A stretch of DNA of 8,874 nt from Desulfonatronospira sp. (GCA_003563255.1 PWSL01000007.1:1-8874); one strand, 5' to 3'; shown: positions 1-5,930, counted from the first letter of the stretch. Numbers and translations are program-made. Notes: generated by a model from the sequence alone, not told the origin.

Positions 1-12
1 GGACTGGCTCTT

Positions 13-78
13 CCGGGACCCGCTTGTCCCAGAAAATGAGATATTTTAAGCACAAAATGATGCTCAAGTGGGTCCCGG
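13..78. repeat. Inverted repeat, 9-bp arms, in gene-free left edge
   Basis: The arm CCGGGACCC at 13-21 is exactly complementary to GGGTCCCGG at 70-78, with a 48-nt AT-rich centre. The left arm also overlaps a smaller hairpin (GGGAC 15-19, GTCCC 26-30), so two alternative folds are possible. The rest of 1-261 contains a short stem (TACAC 123-127, GTGTA 131-135, loop GAA) and the 35-nt repeat at 179-213. I see no supported gene in 1-261. The inverted repeat could be a decayed mobile-element end or a terminator-like structure for a gene to the left. No T-run follows it, so a terminator is not well supported. Confidence 0.45.
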
Positions 79-178
79 AGTGCCTGTCCCCTGCTTTCAT
101 TAAAAGCGCTAAACAGATACAATACACGAAGTGTAGGCGCAGCCATTCAACATGGGCGAACGGGCGGTAAAGGTTTCT

Positions 179-213
179 TTATTTCTTGGGTTGCGGGCAT
201 GGCCCGCCTTGGA
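179..213. repeat. 35-nt palindromic dispersed repeat, copy 1
   Basis: This stretch matches 3838-3872 at 31 of 35 positions, in the same orientation and without gaps. Its core is a perfect stem, GCGGGC (193-198) and GCCCGC (202-207), with a 3-nt loop ATG; the other copy has loop AAA. The shared flanks TTGGGTT and CTT mark it as a family and not just a chance palindrome. It resembles a REP/BIME-type intergenic element. It lies 48 nt upstream of the metalloprotease start, so it may be in that gene's leader. Confidence 0.7.
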
Positions 214-261
214 TCTTTCTACAAATAATTATCCCACAATTCAGATTTCGGACGGACAGTC

Positions 262-786
262 ATGCGAGTGGCTATTGTAAACTTTTCCCGGCAAAATCTG
301 GTTTCACCCCAGGAGATTATGGCAGCTGTTCAACGCCTGCCACAGGAGCATTACGCCAAGATCAAGATAATCCGGTATGACCCTGAGCGAAGTCTGGCTC
401 TGGAAATGGCCTATATCAACAACAATCCCGAGTCTCTGCGGGCCAGGGGTACATACCTGCACGACTGGGAGAGCTCAGACTCGGTAGTGGTTATTTATCC
501 CTTCAAAACAAGGGATGTTTTTTTTCACACCCTGTACCATGAGATCGGGCACCACGTTTTTTTCCGGGTCCTGGACCAGAGTCTGCGGGATGAATGGTTC
601 GCCCTGCGCAGGGTCGAAAAAGGCTTTGTTTCAAAAAGGGCCCGCAAGGACGCTCGAGAGGATTTTGCGGAAACCTATTCCTGTTTGTGTTTCAGATGCC
701 GACTTCTTAATCATGCCCCTCAAAAAGCTGACTTCATGCTCAGAAAAGTTTTCAGAAGAGTACCTGCAGCAAGGCGATACGTATAG
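262..786 (+). CDS. Small HExxH zinc metalloprotease-like protein
   Basis: A 174-aa protein with a clear metalloprotease signature. HEIGH at residues 93-97 supplies two likely zinc-binding histidines (H93, H97) and the catalytic glutamate E94. About 36 residues later, REDFAE (132-137) offers E133 or E137 as the third ligand. The HExxH plus downstream E-x-F-A-E arrangement resembles the gluzincin-like fold of anthrax lethal factor-type (ATLF-like) domains; this is motif resemblance only. I see no signal peptide or membrane segment, so a cytoplasmic protein is likely. The substrate is unknown. The start codon is the first ATG in frame; the preceding GGACGGACAG is only a weak ribosome binding site. 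The gene stands alone: a 167-nt gap separates it from the next gene, and a palindromic repeat lies just upstream. It could instead be an inactive or regulatory member of the fold. Confidence 0.75.
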   Translation: MRVAIVNFSRQNLVSPQEIMAAVQRLPQEHYAKIKIIRYDPERSLALEMAYINNNPESLRARGTYLHDWESSDSVVVIYPFKTRDVFFHTLYHEIGHHVFFRVLDQSLRDEWFALRRVEKGFVSKRARKDAREDFAETYSCLCFRCRLLNHAPQKADFMLRKVFRRVPAARRYV

Positions 787-859
787 CCTGTTTGCCATTG
801 TCAGCCCTTTTGGAGAATATGCACCTCTCTAATTGTCTTCCCCTATTTGATAATAGTTC

Positions 860-888
860 TTGCTAAGAGTTGAGGGCATGGTTATTAA
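860..888 (+). promoter_or_regulatory. Possible sigma-70-type promoter for the DUF362/polyferredoxin operon
   Basis: TTGCTA (860-865) and TATTAA (883-888) are separated by 17 nt. Each matches the consensus hexamer at four of six positions. The site sits about 65 nt upstream of the DUF362 start, in an AT-rich spacer. This is a weak match chosen by eye; other spacings in this AT-rich stretch would score similarly. Confidence 0.25.
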
Positions 889-944
889 ACAATCTGAACA
901 TTTTTTGTGGGCTTTTTATAGGTAACAGAAGTTTTCTCATTGCC

Positions 945-949
945 GGAGG
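945..949 (+). promoter_or_regulatory. Ribosome binding site fixing the DUF362 start
   Basis: GGAGG lies four bases before the ATG at 954. An in-frame ATG also exists at 870, but it has no such site, and the 28 extra residues it would add would bury the Tat signal inside the protein. The start at 954 is therefore preferred. Confidence 0.85.
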
Positions 950-953
950 TGCT

Positions 954-1931
954 ATGAACAGAAAAAACAGATGGTTGAACAAGAAGGGGGTGTCGCTGGA
1001 TTCATCCCTGACGCGCAGGGATTTTTTGAAAAGCCAGGCCGGTCTGGCAGTGCTTATGGCTGCCTCCGGGGTGGGGGTTCTGGGAAAGGCTCCAGTTTCC
1101 AGGGCCGGCGGCTATCCGGATATCGGCGTAGCCAGGGGCGGCCCGGCTGAGTCAGCCAGAGCATGTGTGGATCTCATGGGCGGCATGTCTTCATTTGTCA
1201 GTTCCGGGGACAAGGTGGTGATAAAGCCCAACATGAGCTTTGCCCATACCCCGGACCGGGCCACCAATACCAATCCCCGGGTGGTCAGTGCCCTGGCTGA
1301 GATGTGCGTGGATGCCGGGGCATCAAGGGTCATGGTTCTGGACAACACCCTGCAGTCGGCCCAGAGATGCATGGAGCTTTCAGGCATCCGGGATGCCTGT
1401 GCAGATATCCCCAATACCCGGGTAGAGACCTTTGATTCCCGTCGATTCTTTCAGGAGGTGTCCATTCCTGAAGGTGAAAGTTTTCGAAGCACCGAGGTCA
1501 TGCGCGATGTTCTGGATGCGGATGTTTTGATTGCCGCTCCCGTGGCCAAGTCACATTCAGCCACCGGGGTCAGTGTTTCCATGAAGGGCATGATGGGACT
1601 CATCCGCAACCGGGGTGTGATGCACAGCCGCTACAATCTGAACCAGGCCATAGTGGACCTGTGCACCCTGCTCAAGGCGGATCTCACCGTGGTGGACGCG
1701 ACCAGGGTGTTGTCCAGCCACGGTCCGCAGGGGCCGGGAGACGTCATTGAGGGTGAGCTTGTGCTAGCCTCAAGGGATATGGTGGCTGCAGACGCCAAGA
1801 CAGTGGAGTTGTTTCCCTGGTATGGACGAAAGATCCGGCCAGACCAGGTGGAGCATATAAAAATGGCCCATGAGCGGGGTCTGGGCAGGATGGACCTGGA
1901 CAACCTGGAGATCCAGACGGTTGATGCCTGA
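954..1931 (+). CDS. Tat-exported DUF362 domain protein
   Basis: A 325-aa protein. The N-terminus carries a textbook twin-arginine signal, TRRDFLK (residues 20-26), followed by a hydrophobic stretch (about 28-45) and a plausible signal-peptidase site near A51. It is therefore likely exported folded to the periplasm, probably with a bound cofactor. The remainder matches the DUF362 (PF04015) pattern: VVIKPNMSF (88-96), NTNPRVVSALAE (105-116), the conserved core APVAKSHSATG...KGMMGLI (195-217) and DATRVLSSHGPQGPGD (248-263). DUF362 has no firmly assigned reaction as far as I know. Five scattered cysteines do not form a ferredoxin motif, so the iron-sulfur clusters of this system appear to lie in the partner. 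The stop codon overlaps the next start by one base (TGATG), indicating translational coupling to the polyferredoxin. The likely role is redox or cofactor-related, in or near the periplasm, receiving or giving electrons through that partner. Confidence 0.88.
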   Translation: MNRKNRWLNKKGVSLDSSLTRRDFLKSQAGLAVLMAASGVGVLGKAPVSRAGGYPDIGVARGGPAESARACVDLMGGMSSFVSSGDKVVIKPNMSFAHTPDRATNTNPRVVSALAEMCVDAGASRVMVLDNTLQSAQRCMELSGIRDACADIPNTRVETFDSRRFFQEVSIPEGESFRSTEVMRDVLDADVLIAAPVAKSHSATGVSVSMKGMMGLIRNRGVMHSRYNLNQAIVDLCTLLKADLTVVDATRVLSSHGPQGPGDVIEGELVLASRDMVAADAKTVELFPWYGRKIRPDQVEHIKMAHERGLGRMDLDNLEIQTVDA

Positions 1932-3568
1932 TGAATTTCAAGAGGACCCTGCAGGCTCTAAGTCTTTTTGCTTTTATCACCCTGCTTCTGCTGGCGGCCT
2001 TTCCCCTCAGGACCTGGTTCCCCACTGATTTTTTCCTGCGTCTGGACCCGCTTGTCTTTGCAGGTACTGTGCTGGGGGCCAGGGAGTGGGCAGGAGCACT
2101 GCTGCCCGGGTTTCTGATCATCCTGGCCACTTTGTTTCTGGGGCGTTTTTTCTGCTCCTGTATATGTCCCATGGGTGTCACCCTGGATATAAGCGACCGG
2201 ATTTTCAGGCCAAGAGATTCCGGCAGAAACCTGTCAGTCCAGTCACTCCTGACCCTTCGCCGGGTCAAGTACCTGGTGCTGTTTTTCATCCTGGGTACAG
2301 CCATTGTGGGAGTGTCCTCTGTATTTATTGCTTCACCCCTGTCTCTTATAACCCGCTTTTACGGGCTGGTGATTTATCCCTTTGCTGTGCATGTTCTCGA
2401 CCTGGGCCTGGACAACCTGTACATGATCTACTCCGGCCTGGGGCTGCAGAGCCTGGCCTACTTCGAGCCCCAGAGCTACCGTTTTGCCACCCAGATATTT
2501 ATCATGGCCTTTTTCATCCTGGTTTTTGCCCTGGTGGTCCTGGCCCCGCGCTTCTGGTGCCGCAGTCTTTGTCCGGCAGGGGCGCTTCTGGCCATTTTTT
2601 CCAGAAAGCCTCTTTTGCGCAGGAAAGTCTCTACCTCTTGTACCGAGTGCGGTCTCTGTCAGAGAAGATGTCCCATGCAGGCCATTGAGGAAGACCCGCA
2701 CAGAACCAGCCACCAGGAATGTATTGTCTGCCTGGAGTGCGTGCGGGTCTGCCCGGAAAAGGCTGTGTCCTTTCAGGCGGGTTGGAACAAAGAACCCGCT
2801 GTATCCGGATTTATGCCCCAGAGACGTAAAGTAATGGCTTCGGTCCTGGGGGGCGTGGGATCGGCCCTTCTTTTGCAGACAGGCATTCGAGAGGTGCGCG
2901 GCGATATCGTCCCGGGCAATGTTACTCCGCAGTTTTTGATCCGCCCTCCCGGGGCCCTGGAAGAAGAGGATTTTCTTTCCCGGTGCATCCGGTGCGGGCA
3001 GTGCATGAAGGCCTGCCCCACCAATACCCTGCAGCCCATCTGGTTTGAGGCCGGGGTTCTGGGGCTTTTCAGCCCTAAAGCCCTGCCCAGGCGGGGACCG
3101 TGTGATCCCACATGCAACGTCTGTGGCCGGGTGTGTCCTACAGGGGCCATCAGGGACCTGCCTATAAACGAGAGGGTCTGGGCCAGGATGGGCACGGCCA
3201 GGGTGGTACGGGGCAAATGCCTGGCCTGGGCCTGGGACAGGAAATGCCTGGTCTGTTTCGAGGTATGTCCTTATGCGGCCCTGGAACTGCGCCGGGTGCC
3301 GGGCATAGATATCCCGGTGCCTTTCGTAATCCTGGAAAAGTGTTCCGGATGCGGTGCCTGCGAGTTTCACTGCCCGGTGCAGGCCCAGTCGGCCATAGTG
3401 GTGGAACCCATGAACTCTCTGCGCATGAACAAAGGTTCGTATATCGAGGAGGGCCGGGCCCAGGGCATGGTCCTGGATCCGGATCCGGACCGCGAGCGCG
3501 AACCCCCGGAAGAGATCATGCCGGACACAGAGGAACCAGATGATCTACCTCCCGGGTTTACGGACTGA
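1931..3568 (+). CDS. NapH-NapG-like fused membrane polyferredoxin
   Basis: A 545-aa membrane iron-sulfur protein. Residues 1-280 look like NapH/MauN: about four membrane helices (roughly 8-26, 57-74, 112-133, 187-206), CxxxCP motifs at C75/C79 and C210/C214, and two 4Fe-4S motifs (C237-C247, C264-C274). Positive charges in the loops place these clusters in the cytoplasm. A twin-arginine-like motif, QRRKVMA (297-303), and a hydrophobic stretch (301-316) follow. The rest looks like NapG, with four more cluster motifs: C352-C362, C391-C402, C430/C439-C446 (with the CLAW spacing seen in NapG) and C471-C481. The tail from about 512 is acidic and proline-rich. In Nap systems NapH and NapG are separate and pass quinol electrons towards periplasmic NapA; no nap catalytic gene is present here. 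The likely job is to move electrons across or along the membrane to the coupled DUF362 protein. The acceptor is not known. Translation probably restarts at the overlapping upstream stop codon. Confidence 0.88.
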   Translation: MNFKRTLQALSLFAFITLLLLAAFPLRTWFPTDFFLRLDPLVFAGTVLGAREWAGALLPGFLIILATLFLGRFFCSCICPMGVTLDISDRIFRPRDSGRNLSVQSLLTLRRVKYLVLFFILGTAIVGVSSVFIASPLSLITRFYGLVIYPFAVHVLDLGLDNLYMIYSGLGLQSLAYFEPQSYRFATQIFIMAFFILVFALVVLAPRFWCRSLCPAGALLAIFSRKPLLRRKVSTSCTECGLCQRRCPMQAIEEDPHRTSHQECIVCLECVRVCPEKAVSFQAGWNKEPAVSGFMPQRRKVMASVLGGVGSALLLQTGIREVRGDIVPGNVTPQFLIRPPGALEEEDFLSRCIRCGQCMKACPTNTLQPIWFEAGVLGLFSPKALPRRGPCDPTCNVCGRVCPTGAIRDLPINERVWARMGTARVVRGKCLAWAWDRKCLVCFEVCPYAALELRRVPGIDIPVPFVILEKCSGCGACEFHCPVQAQSAIVVEPMNSLRMNKGSYIEEGRAQGMVLDPDPDREREPPEEIMPDTEEPDDLPPGFTD

Positions 3569-3623
3569 GTATGATGAGTTGATGGCTAACTGGGAGCTTG
3601 CCATAAGCGGTGAAAAGCCCTTT

Positions 3624-3663
3624 AGTGGCTTACTGCTGAAATCTTGTCATAAAAAACAAGAAA
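3624..3663. repeat. 40-nt dispersed repeat, copy 1
   Basis: This stretch matches 8754-8793 at 35 of 40 positions, in the same orientation and without gaps, ending in the shared AAAAAACAAGAAA. It lies just downstream of the polyferredoxin gene, in the gene-free spacer 3569-3901. The preceding bases include a weak hairpin (AAGCC 3615-3619, GGCTT 3627-3631). No reading frame accounts for the conservation. It is probably an intergenic repeat family of this genome. Confidence 0.7.
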
Positions 3664-3667
3664 CTTG

Positions 3668-3826
3668 GACAGGATTAACAGGATTGGCAGGATAAGCAAT
3701 CTGCGGCCGGAAGCCGCAGATTGCATTAACCATCGCCAAAGGCGAGTGATAACCTTTTGGCCTGGCTTCCGGCCAGGACAAAGATGATTTTCTCTTCATC
3801 AATCTCTTAATCCTGTTAATCCTGTC
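3668..3826. repeat. Cloverleaf-like element: 18-bp inverted arms enclosing three hairpins
   Basis: GACAGGATTAACAGGATT (3668-3685) is perfectly complementary to 3809-3826. Each arm is built of 9-nt units: gacaggatt, aacaggatt, ggcaggata on the left, and their complements on the right. Between the arms lie three perfect hairpins: a 12-bp stem at 3696-3707/3713-3724 with loop CGGAA, a 5-bp stem at 3733-3737/3741-3745 with loop AAA, and a 6-bp stem at 3761-3766/3772-3777 with loop TTCCG. As RNA or single-stranded DNA this would fold into a four-way junction. The AATCCTGTTAATCCTGTC type of motif recurs between genes in many bacteria, so a MITE or BIME-like element is the simplest reading. A structured 3' untranslated region or small RNA is an alternative. 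Together with its flanking repeats it fills most of the spacer 3569-3901, which holds no gene. Confidence 0.7.
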
Positions 3827-3837
3827 AAAAAACTCTT

Positions 3838-3872
3838 TTATTTATTGGGTTGCGGGCAAAGCCCGCCTTAGA
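3838..3872. repeat. 35-nt palindromic dispersed repeat, copy 2
   Basis: This is the second copy of the repeat at 179-213 (31 of 35 identical). Its stem is GCGGGC (3852-3857) and GCCCGC (3861-3866) with loop AAA. The stem is conserved while the loop varies, which points to selection on, or origin from, a hairpin. It ends 29 nt before the DUF2442 start codon. Confidence 0.7.
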
Positions 3873-3891
3873 ATAGCTCCTTTACAGTAAT

Positions 3892-3896
3892 GGAGG
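3892..3896 (+). promoter_or_regulatory. Ribosome binding site fixing the DUF2442 start
   Basis: GGAGG lies five bases before the ATG at 3902. An in-frame ATG at 3890 overlaps this site and has no Shine-Dalgarno sequence of its own, so the start at 3902 is preferred. Confidence 0.8.
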
Positions 3897-3901
3897 TCCG
3901 T

Positions 3902-4159
3902 ATGAATGAGTTGTTGGATGTAGTTAGGGTAGAGCCCAATGAAAACTTTTTTCTAAAATTGGAATTTGAAAATGGAGAGGTTCGTGTTTTTGATATGAAT
4001 CCTTTGCTTATGAAAAAACCATTTAACAGCCTTCAGGAAAAGAAGATTTTTGAATGTGCCACTGTTAACCATGGTACAGTTGTCTGGCCAGACGATATAG
4101 ATATAGCTCCGGAAACTCTTTATGATTTTTCCAGGCCATTAAAACCCTCTGAAGAATAG
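3902..4159 (+). CDS. DUF2442 domain protein, without a DUF4160 partner
   Basis: An 85-aa protein that spans a complete DUF2442 (PF10387) domain. The family pattern is visible as LKLEFENGEVRVFDMNPLL, then PFNSLQ, then VVWPDDIDIAPETLY, ending in a short charged tail. There is no signal peptide or membrane segment. Members of this family are often encoded beside a DUF4160 protein in a small two-gene cassette that resembles a toxin-antitoxin unit. No such partner lies upstream (3569-3901 is repeats) or downstream (the next gene is convergent glgA), so this looks like an orphan. Its base composition is clearly more AT-rich than its neighbours, and it is hemmed in by repeat elements on both sides, consistent with acquisition by transfer. 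Its molecular function is unknown. Confidence 0.8.
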   Translation: MNELLDVVRVEPNENFFLKLEFENGEVRVFDMNPLLMKKPFNSLQEKKIFECATVNHGTVVWPDDIDIAPETLYDFSRPLKPSEE

Positions 4160-4181
4160 GTTAAAACGGGATATTTATGAT

Positions 4182-4197
4182 AGTAGCAGTTGCTACT
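4182..4197. other. Small hairpin after the DUF2442 gene
   Basis: AGTAGC (4182-4187) pairs with GCTACT (4192-4197) around the loop AGTT, 22 nt past the DUF2442 stop. No run of T follows, so it is at most a weak terminator or an RNA-stabilising hairpin. Confidence 0.3.
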
Positions 4198-4307
4198 TAA
4201 TAAATAATTGATAGCCCAGTTGAACATTTGAGATATTGATGCATCTGCAAAAAGTCGAGAAATCAATAATTCAGAAATTAATAATTTGCATAACTCTCTG
4301 TTTTTAC

Positions 4308-4335
4308 TGACCTCTGACGTCTGATCTCTGACCTC
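4308..4335. repeat. Tandem 7-nt repeat, four units
   Basis: Four consecutive heptamers read TGACCTC, TGACGTC, TGATCTC, TGACCTC. The array sits directly before the nested palindrome and inside the MITE-like element. With a unit not divisible by three and no frame using it, it is non-coding. It could be a slippage-prone tract or a protein-binding array. Confidence 0.7.
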
Positions 4336-4336
4336 T

Positions 4337-4376
4337 GTCACGCGCCCTGCCACGCGCTTCGCGTGGTTCGCGTGAC
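4337..4376. repeat. Nested palindrome
   Basis: An outer stem GTCACGCG (4337-4344) / CGCGTGAC (4369-4376) encloses an inner stem CCACGCG (4350-4356) / CGCGTGG (4360-4366) with loop CTT. The arms share the CACGCG/CGCGTG core, so several alternative pairings are possible. It lies in the convergent spacer between the DUF2442 gene and glgA, where it could impede transcription from both sides. Neither strand has a T-tract right after it, so it is not a canonical Rho-independent terminator. Confidence 0.65.
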
Positions 4377-4394
4377 AAAAATGACCTTTTGCAG

Positions 4395-5930
4395 TCACAT
4401 CTTCATAACCGGCTGGTAGAGTTTTTCAATGTATTCCAGTGCGGAGTTTGCCCAGAGAAACCTTTCATAATATCCTGTATACTGCAGGGCGCGAAAATGC
4501 AGCGGGTTTTGTGTGTACACCTGTCGGGCCTGGTTTACTGCTTCCAGCTGGTTGGTGAGGATTTCCCTGCGTGACGAGCCGTCAAATCCAAAGCCTGTAC
4601 CCGCGGGATCGTTGTGCGGCCTGACCGTGTCCGCCAGGCCGCCGGTCCAGCGCACCAGGGGCGGGGTGGCGTGGCTCATGGACTGCATCTGGGTGATGCC
4701 GCAGGGCTCAAACAGGCTGGGCATGAGGAATACATCGCTGCCCAGGCTGATCTGCCCGGCTTTTTGGGCATCAAAAGCTATTACAGCGTACAGGTTGGGT
4801 CTGTCTGAGAGACTTTGCAGGAAACTTTCGTATTCCGGCTCTCCAGTGGCCAGCACTGCCACGTTAACCCCGGGTATATCCAGGATGTGCTCCAAAACGC
4901 TTTTGCCCTGAACTTCTTCCCTCAAAAGCCTGAACTTCTGCTCCACGGCCCGGCCCACAAAACCCAGAAGCAGACCTTCCGGGTCAGGAAAATTATTTCC
5001 CAGAGCGGCCTTCATGCGTGATTTTTCCCGGATCATGCCTTCAAACCCGGCATCATCCGGGGAAAAAGAGTATTCGAATCCGTTTAATATGCCGTGCAGC
5101 CTGTCCTGACTATCCAGGCGCGCGGCAACTTCATCAAGGCCGTTGCCGCCCTGGAAAAACCTGGACTGGTCCTGGGGCATGGTTATTTCTTTTTTATATG
5201 TGGGACTGACGGTGTTGATAGCATGGGACATCTCCATGGCCAGTCTCAAGGCGTTGACACTGTTCCATTCCCTTCGGGGATCGGTGAAGAGGCCCATCGT
5301 GTCCTGATGCCGGTCAATCTCCTGAATGTCCCAGTCCTGAATGGCCTGGCGGTGAATATTGCCCTGATAGCCAATGTTGTGGATTGTCAGCACCGTCTTC
5401 TGAGGCATGTTCATGATCTTCATCCAGCCCGGCAGGTATCCCATGACCCAGTCGTTTATGTGTACAATATCCGGGTCCTTTGCCTGGATCAGGGGCAGGC
5501 AGGCCCTGCAGAAAAAGGAAAAGCGCAGGGCGTCGTCGAAGTAAGGTATTTCCCGGCTGTATACATAAGGTGTGGAGTAATCATTCTTGAAGAGCAGGGG
5601 ATGGTTGAAGGGAGCTTTGTCCGGTTCCAGGGTGTAATCAGTCTCAAAATAGGCCGGGCTTTTTAGCAGGTTTGCCGGAACCCCACGGATTTCGGTGTGC
5701 AGGATACTTATGTCCTCTCTTACGCCGTGAAATTTCACAGAGTATTCATGTTCCGGGGTCAAGGAATTCAGCCCGGGGTTTTTCTGCAGGGTCTGCCCGT
5801 AGCATGGAGTGACTATTTCTATGTCCACTCCCTGCTCTTTCAGGGCAGGAGGCAGTTCCCCGGCCACGTCGCCCACTCCGCCCACTTTGGACAAGGGCTT
5901 GCATTCTGCTGCGATATAAAGGACTTTCAC
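4395..5930 (-). CDS. glgA: Glycogen synthase (GT5 family)
   Basis: A 511-aa ADP-glucose (or UDP-glucose)-dependent starch/glycogen synthase, which extends alpha-1,4-glucan chains in the cytoplasm. The N-terminal GT5 half shows KVGGVGDV (15-22), the KxGG loop that binds the sugar-nucleotide; HINDW (157-161) and LTIHNIGYQG (181-190) match the conserved family stretches. The C-terminal half has GRAVEQK (326-332) with the expected Arg and Lys (R327, K332), and FEPCGITQMQSM (407-418) with catalytic E408, followed by TGGLADTV (429-436). All key residues are retained, so it should be active. It is somewhat longer than E. coli GlgA (477 aa) and divergent in its middle. Translation starts at GTG (5930-5928), with AAGGTG six bases upstream. 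csaA lies 40 nt upstream on the same strand and may be co-transcribed. The last codons overlap the end of a MITE-like element, so the C-terminus may not be ancestral. No other glycogen gene is nearby. Confidence 0.93.
   Translation of the reverse strand: MKVLYIAAECKPLSKVGGVGDVAGELPPALKEQGVDIEIVTPCYGQTLQKNPGLNSLTPEHEYSVKFHGVREDISILHTEIRGVPANLLKSPAYFETDYTLEPDKAPFNHPLLFKNDYSTPYVYSREIPYFDDALRFSFFCRACLPLIQAKDPDIVHINDWVMGYLPGWMKIMNMPQKTVLTIHNIGYQGNIHRQAIQDWDIQEIDRHQDTMGLFTDPRREWNSVNALRLAMEMSHAINTVSPTYKKEITMPQDQSRFFQGGNGLDEVAARLDSQDRLHGILNGFEYSFSPDDAGFEGMIREKSRMKAALGNNFPDPEGLLLGFVGRAVEQKFRLLREEVQGKSVLEHILDIPGVNVAVLATGEPEYESFLQSLSDRPNLYAVIAFDAQKAGQISLGSDVFLMPSLFEPCGITQMQSMSHATPPLVRWTGGLADTVRPHNDPAGTGFGFDGSSRREILTNQLEAVNQARQVYTQNPLHFRALQYTGYYERFLWANSALEYIEKLYQPVMKM

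Larger units (their letters stand above)
4238..4401. mobile_element. MITE-like element with imperfect terminal inverted repeats
   Basis: The left end (4238-4257, core CTGCAAAAAGTC) is complementary to the right end (4382-4401, core GACCTTTTGCAG) at 15 of 20 positions. The element is about 164 bp, has no coding capacity, and holds a 15-nt imperfect tandem pair (4259-4273 and 4274-4288, 12 of 15 identical), a 7-nt tandem array and a nested palindrome. Size, ends and lack of a gene fit a miniature inverted-repeat element. I could not identify a clean target-site duplication. The right end overlaps the final codons and stop of glgA (stop at 4395-4397), so insertion may have reshaped that gene's C-terminus. 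Confidence 0.45.

Noticed and set aside
1..170. Open frames running in from the left edge (to a stop at 47-49 in frame 2 and at 168-170 in frame 3).
   Set aside because: The translations are short, show no recognisable domain and cross the inverted repeat. There is not enough sequence to call the end of an upstream gene.
870..953. Longer N-terminus for the DUF362 protein from the ATG at 870.
   Set aside because: It has no ribosome binding site, would place 28 odd residues before the Tat signal, and overlaps the possible -10 region. The GGAGG before 954 is much better.
2333..3370. Long minus-strand open frame opposite the polyferredoxin.
   Set aside because: It is a shadow of a GC-rich coding gene. 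Its translation is low-complexity (many G, P, Q, H) with no domain, while the plus strand has unmistakable cysteine motifs.
3569..3901. CRISPR array or tRNA-like gene in the repeat-rich spacer.
   Set aside because: Repeats are not regularly spaced with unique spacers. The cloverleaf-like fold has far too long an outer stem and lacks the conserved tRNA T-loop bases.
4337..4376. Nested palindrome as a Rho-independent terminator for glgA or the DUF2442 gene.
   Set aside because: No T-run follows it on either strand. It was kept as a palindrome without a terminator call.
4395..5930. glgA as a degraded gene because of its divergent middle and unusual length.
   Set aside because: The frame is intact and all key GT5 residues (K15, R327, K332, E408) are present.
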